A stretch of 16,372 nucleotides of DNA, taken from NCBI GenBank assembly GCA_028456385.1, contig JALNQF010000701.1, forward strand, positions 1 through 16,372, read 5' to 3'. Source of the DNA: Ophiosphaerella korrae (Eukaryota; Ascomycota; Dothideomycetes; Pleosporales; Phaeosphaeriaceae). This document shows positions 9,960 through 16,372 of this stretch, one piece after another; the first letter of the stretch is position 1; every line of letters starts with the position of its first letter. The translations under genes were made by a program, and so were the position numbers. The notes under the pieces are model-generated. The model was not told where the DNA came from. It saw only the letters and a list, made by a program, of their open reading frames with translations, and did not search any database.

Positions 9960-10030
9960 AATATAAAGTTTCTTATAGCTCTACTATTAATTATTAATTA
10001 TACTTTCTTTCTTTAGTAAGTTCTTATTTT
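9960..10030 (-). other. Aspartic protease remnant of element B
   Basis: The motif INSRAIRNFI (active-site codons 9977-9988) matches the retropepsin I-D-S-G-A-x-x-x-F-I pattern. Asp has become Asn (GAT to AAT) and Gly has become Arg (GGA to AGA), both G-to-A changes after T, as RIP predicts. The enzyme would have cut the polyprotein. Loss of the catalytic Asp alone would inactivate it. It is in frame with the reverse transcriptase 240 codons downstream. Confidence 0.8.
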
Positions 10031-11191
10031 TATAATATATAGTCCTCTTATACCTTCTAGCTATTTTTACTTAGGCGATTTTATAAATTATCTATTTTTT
10101 TAAAGCTATAGCTTTACTTTAAGTTTATATTCTTTATACTTTAAATATTTATTATATATATATTTATACTATAGTCTTCTTTAGATTTATTTCTTAGATA
10201 ACTTTAGTCTAAGTCTTATTACTACGTATCTTTCTTCTAAGATTACTTCCTATCTTTAGATATCTTTTACTAAGATTACTCTTATATAATTATAGCCTTT
10301 TCTCTTTATAAGCTATATACTATTATTTACTTTAGAGTTTCTATATATAATATAATTCTTATTTAGGTATAATATCTATAATATTTTAAAATATACTAAG
10401 TATTTTAGGTCTATTATTTTATTATCTCCTTCTTAGTACCTATCTTTTCTAGGTATATCTATAGTTAAGACGTAGTATACTACTAGTACTCTTAGTATAT
10501 AAGCTTTATTAATCTATTACGTCTTTCTTATAAAGTACTACTATTCTCTTTATATAAGTATTCTTTTTACTATAACTATATATTACTTTATTAATTCTTA
10601 AAATAGTATAAACTTTATTTTTTTAAGATTACGTTCTTTTTAGTCTTTATACGCTTCCTCTATACTTTTAACTAGTAAGTATTTTTAAATAAACTTCTAT
10701 TCTTTATTTTATTCTTTTATATTTATTATTATATAGCTATTATAGCTATATATATCTAGCTAAGTATATTCTATACCTTTTATACTAACTTATTTCTTAC
10801 TTCTTTATAGTTTTTTAGAGAAAGCTATAGTAGTCTCTTTATCTAGTACTAGTTCTTTAGCCTAGATTAATAGAATCTAGGGTCTCTCTCCTTTAAAGTC
10901 TTTTATTAGTAGGTCTATTATATATACTATTTTTTCTAGCTATACTTTTATTCTATTTTCTTTTATTACTACTACTTTATTCTTTTATAAGTAATACTCT
11001 ACTCTTTATTTACTAAAAAGGTATATATAGTAGTTATCTTTATAATAAAAAGTCTAATAGAGTATTATATATTATATTTCTTTACTCTTAGCTACTTTTT
11101 TCTAGTGCTTAGCTTATATTTATAGTACTTCTTTCTTTTTCTTAGTTATTTTTAACTATATCTCTTTATCTTTCTTATAGTCTTTACTTCT

Positions 11192-11233
11192 ATAATCTTT
11201 TATAAAGTATTTTAGTTTTTTATATTTATAATA
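11192..11233 (-). other. Fossil CCHC zinc knuckle of element B gag
   Basis: The minus strand has Tyr at all four ligand positions with 2-4-4 spacing, the same as the knuckle of A. The conserved Gly of A is Lys here (GGA to AAA, both G-to-A). The shared spacing confirms that A and B are copies of one family. Confidence 0.88.
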
Positions 11234-11952
11234 TACTATATCTCTTTTCTTTTATAATTAGTAGTCTTTTATATAGTAGCTTTTTTTACTATAGTTAAAG
11301 TATATAAAGTCTTTATTCTTTTTTTTCTTCTTATCTTTATTAGCGTTAAGGATTATAGGGTCTCTATTATCTTAGTTTCTAGTTTAGCTACTATACTTAT
11401 TCTTTTTCTATTCTTAGAGATTATTATCTATTTAAATTACCTATTATTTTAAAGCTTCTAGTATACTAGGTTTTTTTATTTAAATTATTTTATATTAGAT
11501 TTTTATATTTAGTCTTTATTTAAATTATAATATTAAGGCTAATTTATTCTATTCTATATTCTATAATAGTTTTTTAAACTATAATATATATTTAGAAATA
11601 CTTTTACTTTATATAATCTTTTTAAGTTTTTCTTTAGCTTATTAGGTAATATCTATATCTCTAAATACTACTCTTATTTACCTAGTAAAGTATTTATAAC
11701 TTCTAAAAATAGCTCTAGTTTTATCCTTCTAGTTTATAAGAGCGTATATTATATAGTCTATCTAGTAAAGTTTAAACTATCTTATTATATCTTTTTTAAA
11801 GTATATTCTAATATATATTACTTTTTTCTCTTTTATATTAAAGTATAGTACTTATATATCTATCTAGAGTTATACTAATACTATAAAAAGTTTTAATTCT
11901 TCTCTTATTCTATTAAACTTTCTAAAGATAAGTATTTTAGGTAGTTTCTTTA

Positions 11953-12218
11953 TATTATAATACTAAGTAGTAAGTAAGCTATTATATTATACGTAATTAG
12001 GCTAGGTAATATAGTATAGTAAGATATATAACTATTTAGTAGTAAATACTCTAGAGTAAATACTCTAGAGTAAACGCTTTAGAATAAGCGCTCTAGAGTA
12101 AACGCTCTAGAGTAAGTACTTAGAAATAAATACTAGATAGTAAGTATATAGGAATATTAATAGACCTTTATAGACTATTATATTTAATCTCCTCTTTACT
12201 TCTTATCTTAATAGAGTA
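11953..12218 (+). repeat. LTR-like repeat X, copy 2, probable 5' LTR of element C
   Basis: Reverse complement of 2264-2529. It interrupts the gag of element B at TTTCTTTA and is followed, about 200 bp later, by the gag of element C, the usual place for a 5' LTR. It starts TATTATAATAC, which would be TGTTAT before RIP. The 3' edge is set by where the two copies part. The matching 3' LTR would be right of the window. Confidence 0.72.
12050..12119. repeat. 14-bp palindromic tandem array in repeat X copy 2
   Basis: Five full units of the type TCTAGAGTAAACGC lie head to tail. Three keep CG, and the others carry AC at the same place, or TTTAGA in the core. Unit number and phase match copy 1, so the array predates the spread of X. 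Confidence 0.88.
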
Positions 12219-12420
12219 TTATAACTAATACTTTAATTAGATTCTTATCTACTTATTAATACTTATATACCTTATAATACTCTAATAAAAGCTAACTATT
12301 AATTAAGTTAAGTAACTAACTTATTTATTAACTATACTTATCTTATAGAAGCTTACTTACTATTATTACTTTTACTAGTTCTAAAGTCTTAATATATTAA
12401 ATACTCTTAAGATAAGTAAT
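12219..12420 (+). other. Leader of element C
   Basis: Mutated sequence between LTR and gag. The tRNA primer-binding site should begin within a few bases of 12219, but RIP has changed it too far to name the tRNA. No other feature was seen. Confidence 0.4.
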
Positions 12421-13154
12421 ATATTAATAAATATAGATAACTAGCGTATAAGAGTAACTTATATAGCTACTTCTAAAGTTACTAAGCTTAACTTTTACTA
12501 TAAAGAATAAAATAAGCTTAAGCTATAAATCTTATAACTTAATCTCTTCTTTTAAGTAAACTAAGTTTAAGATAAAGATAGAGCTATACTTATATTATCT
12601 TATATAAAGAGTAAAGTAAAGAAATAAGTTATACTATACTTTAAGAAATACTTTAATAATAATAATAGTAACTATAATAAGATATTTAAAAAATAGATTA
12701 AGTTTAAAGATAAAGTATAATAAGCCTTTTTACTAGTAAATAAGATAGTAGTAGTAAAGTACGTAATATAGTAGCTATAATAAAATAAAGTAGTAGTAAA
12801 CTATACTAATAAGTTCTAAAGCTACGTAATATAAATAGAATAGAATAATAAGTTATTAATAAAGATATTTTAATAAAAACTTAAAAGTAATATTTAAAGT
12901 AAGCTAATATATAGTAGAGCTATAATTAAGACGTTAGAAAACTTAATAAAAGAAGTAATCTAAGTTAATAACTATATATATAAATATATAGTAAAAGCTA
13001 AGAATATAAAAGTACTATATATAGAAAATAAAAAGTATAGACCTAAGTATAAGTAGTAATATAAATATAAGAATAACTAAGTTTAAAGTAGCTATAAATA
13101 CTTTAAGCTAGATAAGATATACGTTAATAATATAAACCTAGGAAAATAAGAATA

Positions 13155-13159
13155 CTATT
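13155..13159. repeat. Left target-site duplication CTATT of the solo LTR
   Basis: CTATT here and at 13414-13418 flank the LTR directly. A 5-bp duplication is typical of Ty3/gypsy-type integration. Confidence 0.85.
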
Positions 13160-13413
13160 TGTAAGGACAGCATACTACTAAGCCAATCCTAACAAAAAGG
13201 GGCTAATAGCTAGTTAAGCTATTGCAGTAGTATATAATATATATACTAGTTATTATCGCTTGAAGTTCTTCGAACTCGCTTAGGGTTGTACTAAGTTGTA
13301 TGCGGTGGAATATACTAGCCGACAGAGCTAGCACGCGCTAGTTACTCAGCCTAGTAGAGCTCGTCGACAGCGCTAAGCGTACCCTAATAGCTCCCCGCCC
13401 TAGACCCCTTACA
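13160..13413. mobile_element. Unmutated solo LTR, 254 bp
   Basis: It starts TGTAAGG and ends CCTTACA, a 7-bp perfect inverted terminus of the TG...CA type, and is flanked by CTATT on both sides. I count 112 G+C in 254 bases (about 44 percent). CA and TG are common inside and nearly absent outside. It resembles neither repeat X nor the LTR of A and B, so it comes from a fourth family. There is no internal region, hence a solo LTR left by recombination between two LTRs. Orientation cannot be told from the symmetric ends alone. A small hairpin AGTTC-TTC-GAACT lies at 13264-13276. A short non-autonomous element is an alternative, but the ends and duplication favour an LTR. Confidence 0.9.
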
Positions 13414-13418
13414 CTATT
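13414..13418. repeat. Right target-site duplication CTATT of the solo LTR
   Basis: Exact copy of 13155-13159. Collapsing the two restores the gag reading frame of element C. Confidence 0.85.
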
Positions 13419-13453
13419 ACTATAAGAACTCTAAGAGAGTAAAAAGCTAAAAA

Positions 13454-13495
13454 TACTATAAGTATAGTAAAACTAGGTACCTAGTAAAGAATTAC
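13454..13495 (+). other. Fossil CCHC zinc knuckle of element C gag
   Basis: Codons read YYKYSKTRYLVKNY, with Tyr at positions 1, 4, 9 and 14, the C-x2-C-x4-H-x4-C spacing. The flanking residues differ from the knuckles of A and B, consistent with a separate family that suffered the same mutation process. Confidence 0.88.
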
Positions 13496-13873
13496 TAAGT
13501 AAAGAATAAAATTATATAATAAATTAATATACTTAAGAAGTAAGATAAAGATAGAGAAAAAGAATAAGAAGTAATCCTTAGAAGAAACTAAGAGAAGAGA
13601 GATTACAAGACTATAAACTTTTAGTAGTAAGATATAAGTAAAAGATATAACTACTATAGAATTACTATATAACTAATAAACTTTATAATAGATAATAAAG
13701 TAAAAGCTATAAAGATACTACTAGGAGTATAAAGCTATATAAAGAAGTACTAGCTAAAGTAGAAATAAGCTAAGATAGATACCTTAGAATACTTTTAGCT
13801 ATACTAGAGAAGAGTAAAGTATAAGTATAAGATAACGTTATATCTAAGAAAGTAGGTATATATAGCCTAAGAT

Positions 13874-13889
13874 AAAAAAAAAAAAAAAA
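13874..13889 (+). repeat. A16 run at the gag-pol frame change of element C
   Basis: Sixteen consecutive A. Gag reads at 2 mod 3 up to here and pol-like reading is at 0 mod 3 afterwards. The run may be a slippage site that caused an indel or the remains of a programmed frameshift region. The sequence alone does not decide. Confidence 0.6.
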
Positions 13890-16372
13890 CTAAGAGCCTA
13901 AGACTTCTAAATATAAAATAGTACTTAAAATACTAGAGCTAAAGTAAAAGAACGCTAAAGTATAAAAAAAATTTATAATAAAAATCTAGAGACTAGTAAA
14001 TAGCTACTACTTAGTAAAAGAATAGTAAAATAAGAAATACTAAGTAGAGTAGACTTAGTAATATAAATTATTATATACTAACAATAATTAGGCGCTAATT
14101 ATTATAGATCTAGTATTAATATAAGAACTATAATACTAGCTATACCTACGTAACCTAAACTATCTACTACTATTATAGATATGATATTACTATAATAACT
14201 ACTTTACTTACTATTCTAATAAGATAAGATCTAGATATAAATAGAACTAAAAAGAGTATATAAACGTAAGATATAAATAATACCTATAAGATAAGTAAGA
14301 AGTAGAGTACTTTCTAAGTATAACTAAAGAAAATATAAATATAAGTAAGATACTTATAAATAACTAATATATTAATCTAATTTAGTAAACCTATATACTT
14401 AAGAAGTATAAATAATATAAAGAAATTAAGATACTCTAAGAATTTTAGTAAAGGATAAATAAAGATTATAAGATTAAGTCTTTTTTAAGTAAGTAGCTAA
14501 TACTAAATATCTATCTAAAAGCTATAATACTATTAATACTAAAAGACTTATTAAACTCTTAGTAAAGATAAAAAAAAAAAGAATAAAAGTATTAGTAGAT
14601 TTAAAGTTATTTATAAACTTAATTATACTAAAAGTAGTAAAATAAGTAAGACTCTAACTATAAGTAAAGAAAATACTATATCTAATCTATATTATAAATA
14701 GATAGCTAATACTAAGAAACCTAATAGTTAGTAATAAAGTAACTATAGTAATTATTATTTAAGGATATAGTATAAGGATTACTTTAGACGTATTAGTTTT
14801 AGCTAATAAAAATATTATACTAAGACTCTTATAGCTATAAGAGTTTAATCCTAAAGTTAATTAGAAAAACTAGAACTTCTTATTTAATAACTATAAAAAC
14901 GTACGTAGATCTAAGCCTATATATTAGTAGCGTTTAATAGTAGATAAAAAAGTACTATATAAGATAGTAGCTTTAATAGTAACTTATTAAAAGAGAATAA
15001 GTAACTCTATAAGTACTAGTAAGGCGCTAAGTAAAGAAGTAAGAGTAGAAGAGTAATATATAACTCTTAAGATCCTAGAATAATATAAGAAGTTTAGCTA
15101 CTTGTTTATAAAAGAGATAGATATACTAGTATTACCTAAGTACTAACTTTAGGACTATATAATTAAGTTATAAGAAAGAAAACAGCTACCTTTTAAGCTT
15201 ATTTACTAATTAATAGAGAGTAAATTAGTAATACTCTAAAAAAGACTAAATAGAAACCTAAAGAAAGGATATATACAAGAATCTTTATTATTAGTAGGAT
15301 TTCTAATTCTCTTTATACTAAAGAAGAAAGGACTACTAAAAATATACGTAAACTACTAAAAACTAAACAATATTATAGTAAAGAACTAATACCTACTACT
15401 AAATATAAATAAACTCTAAAATAAGCTAAGCTAAGCTAAGATTTTTATAAAGCTAGACTTAAAGGATAGATACTACTTAATAAGAATTAAAGTAAGTAAA
15501 GAGTAAAAGATAGTATTTTAAATATACTATAAATATTATAAGTATATAGTAATACTCTTTAGACTAATAAATATACTAGTAATATTCTAAAGACTAATTA
15601 ATAATATATTATAAGAATACTTAGATAAGTTTATTATAGCCTACCTAGATAATATACTAATATATTCTAAAGAAGAAGGTAAGTATATAAAGTAAGTAAT
15701 AATAGTACTATAGTACTTAGACTAATATAACTTATAACTAAAGCTAAAGAAGTATAAATAGTATAAAATAGAAGTAGAGTTTCTAGAATATATAATAGGT
15801 ATTAATAAAGTTAAGATAAGCTAAAAAAAGATTAAAGTAGTAGAAGAATAGAAAGAACCTAAGATAGTTAAAGACGTATAATTATTCCTAGAATTTATTA
15901 ACTTTAACTAATACTTTATAAAGAAATTTTTAAAGAAAGTACTACTACTTATAAAGCTTATAAAAAAAGATATAATATAAAAATAAGGAGTAGAGTAGAA
16001 ATAAGCTTATAAGGAACTTAAGTAAGCTTATATTATACTACTAGTTCTAAACTAATTTTATAGTAATAAGACTTTAGTAATTAAGACTAATATATCTAAT
16101 CTAGCTTATAGAGTAATAGTACTATAAAAGTATAAAAGGAAATAGTATCTAATTATATAATATTTAGAGAAGTTTATAAAATAAGAAGAGAGATATAATA
16201 TATATAATAAGGAGCTATTAGTAATAGTTAATATACTTAAATATTAGAGAGTATATACTAAAAGCGTAGTAGAAGTAATTATTAAGATAGATTACAAGAA
16301 CCTAATATACTTTATAATAAGTAAGAAGTTAAAAGATAAGTAGATATAATAGTTAGAACTACTAAGATAGTA
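13890..16372 (+). pseudogene. Pol remnant of element C (partial, runs off window)
   Basis: Read at 0 mod 3. Reverse transcriptase: GYIQES at 15267, ILFILKKKG followed by IYVNY (Asn codon 15351-15353 for the usual Asp), K-L-D-L-K with the first catalytic Asp at 15456-15458, and YLDN at 15642-15653 for YLDD. RNase H: IKTNISNLAYRV with Asn at 16089-16091 for the first Asp, then IYNKELLVIV and IDYKNLIYF close to the right edge. The protease was not found with confidence. A GGCGCT near 14091, in frame, is a weak candidate for its Gly-Ala. Stops replace Arg, Gln and Trp codons. The integrase is expected beyond 16372. Confidence 0.88.

Larger units (their letters stand above)
5701..11952 (-). mobile_element. 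Ty3/gypsy-type retrotransposon B (5' part displaced)
   Basis: Reading right to left on the minus strand: gag without its N-terminus (from 11952), protease, reverse transcriptase, RNase H, integrase, polypurine tract and 3' LTR. It belongs to the same family as element A. At 11952 the gag stops abruptly against the LTR of element C, at a point matching about 4150 in A. The missing LTR and gag start probably lie beyond C, outside the window. The order PR-RT-RH-IN is that of Ty3/gypsy, not Ty1/copia. Confidence 0.88.
6104..11952 (-). pseudogene. Gag-pol remnant of element B in one frame
   Basis: Motifs from gag to integrase fall in one minus-strand frame with no net indel: capsid motif (codon at 11917), zinc knuckle (11233), protease (9988), reverse transcriptase (9268, 9082), RNase H (8656, 8446) and integrase (8023, 7933, 7834, 7636, 7528). 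All these codon starts differ by multiples of three. Gag and pol were therefore probably one continuous polyprotein without a frameshift, or separated only by a stop. The N-terminus is missing, cut by element C. Stops occupy Gln, Trp and Arg positions throughout. The exact C-terminal end between the integrase and the polypurine tract was not recognised, and no chromodomain was identified. Confidence 0.85.
12421..13889 (+). pseudogene. Gag remnant of element C, interrupted by a solo LTR
   Basis: Before the insertion, gag reads in the frame of 12421 (codon starts at 1 mod 3). NFYYKE near 12493 and a VVVNYTNKF block near 12796 are followed by a -NNKLLIKIF- block near 12844, the usual capsid layout of Ty3/gypsy gag. 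Removing 13160-13413 and one CTATT copy keeps the frame: 259 bases shift the codon start by one, and the knuckle is indeed at 2 mod 3. The zinc knuckle at 13454-13495 has Tyr at all four ligand positions. Reading continues in this frame to an A16 run at 13874-13889, after which the pol frame takes over. Stops replace Gln and Trp codons. Confidence 0.85.
1..16372. other. RIP-mutated, retrotransposon-dense A+T-rich block
   Basis: CA and TG dinucleotides are nearly absent across the window apart from 13160-13413, and TA is strongly over-represented, whereas CG, CT and CC persist. This is the expected product of fungal repeat-induced point mutation, which turns CpA into TpA on either strand of duplicated DNA. 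Every recognisable coding remnant is riddled with TAA and TAG in place of Gln, Trp and some Arg codons. The few surviving CA/TG sites, for example near 1538, 5703, 6226 and 8651, are scattered. Placing the organism in Pezizomycotina is an inference from this signature. Confidence 0.93.
11953..16372 (+). mobile_element. Ty3/gypsy-type retrotransposon C (right part outside window)
   Basis: It comprises a 5' LTR, a leader of about 200 bp, gag, reverse transcriptase and most of RNase H, after which the window ends. Its knuckle and reverse transcriptase sequences differ from those of A and B, so it is a separate family. It is inserted in B and is itself interrupted by the solo LTR at 13160-13413. 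An integrase is expected to the right. Confidence 0.85.

Noticed and set aside
11940..11965. A 1.6-kb deletion in B joining repeat X directly to gag
   Set aside because: Insertion of element C with X as its 5' LTR explains the joint more simply, because a gag of another family follows X in the expected position and orientation.
13160..13413. SINE or tRNA-derived element, because of a TTCGA-containing hairpin near 13264-13276
   Set aside because: The match to an internal polymerase III B box is imperfect, there is no A-rich tail, and the TG...CA inverted ends with a 5-bp duplication fit an LTR better.
14085..14105. Protease active site of element C
   Set aside because: GGCGCT is in the pol frame, but the preceding codons do not give a convincing Asp-Ser/Thr even allowing for RIP.
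1..16372. Centromere core
   Set aside because: RIP-mutated retroelement clusters do form centromeres in some ascomycetes, but sequence alone cannot separate that from other A+T-rich heterochromatin; a CENP-A ChIP map would decide.

Overview
The window has the character of a filamentous ascomycete (Pezizomycotina) heterochromatic block made of retrotransposons destroyed by repeat-induced point mutation (RIP). Apart from about 254 bases, the DNA is extremely A+T rich, and the dinucleotides CA and TG are nearly absent while TA is greatly in excess. That is the footprint of C-to-T change at CpA on both strands. No intact protein gene was found on either strand. Coding remnants were recognised by reading through stops that RIP creates and checking that motifs stay in one frame. 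The host species cannot be named from this.

Layout. 1-66 is a perfect (CTA)22 tract cut by the window edge. 67-898 holds no recognised gene. 899-1331 on the minus strand is the RNase H end of a Ty1/copia-type pol (element D), with a 15-bp tandem array just upstream of it in the coding direction. 1839-2263 is a fold-back element with arms of about 175 bp flanked by TA. 2264-2529 is an LTR-like repeat, called X, holding a 14-bp palindromic array. 2530-3355 is unassigned. 3356-3797 is an LTR leading into the plus-strand gag of Ty3/gypsy-type element A, which stops near 5700. There the 3' LTR of element B begins. B is the same family in reverse, and its gag-pol reads from 11952 down to about 6104. 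B is broken at 11953 by a second copy of X, which looks like the 5' LTR of a third Ty3/gypsy-type element, C. C runs on the plus strand through gag, reverse transcriptase and RNase H and leaves the window at 16372.

Inside C's gag, at 13160-13413, sits a 254-bp solo LTR that carries no RIP. It has TGTAAGG/CCTTACA ends and a 5-bp CTATT duplication on each side. The simplest history is nesting: A received B, B received C, RIP inactivated all of them, and a different LTR element then landed in C and recombined to a solo LTR without being mutated.

Nothing here is likely to make a functional protein. What the window preserves is the order of insertions and a record of what RIP changes: zinc-binding Cys and His codons have become Tyr, while the integrase D,D,E codons survive. 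All element boundaries come from comparing copies inside this window. No database comparison was possible.
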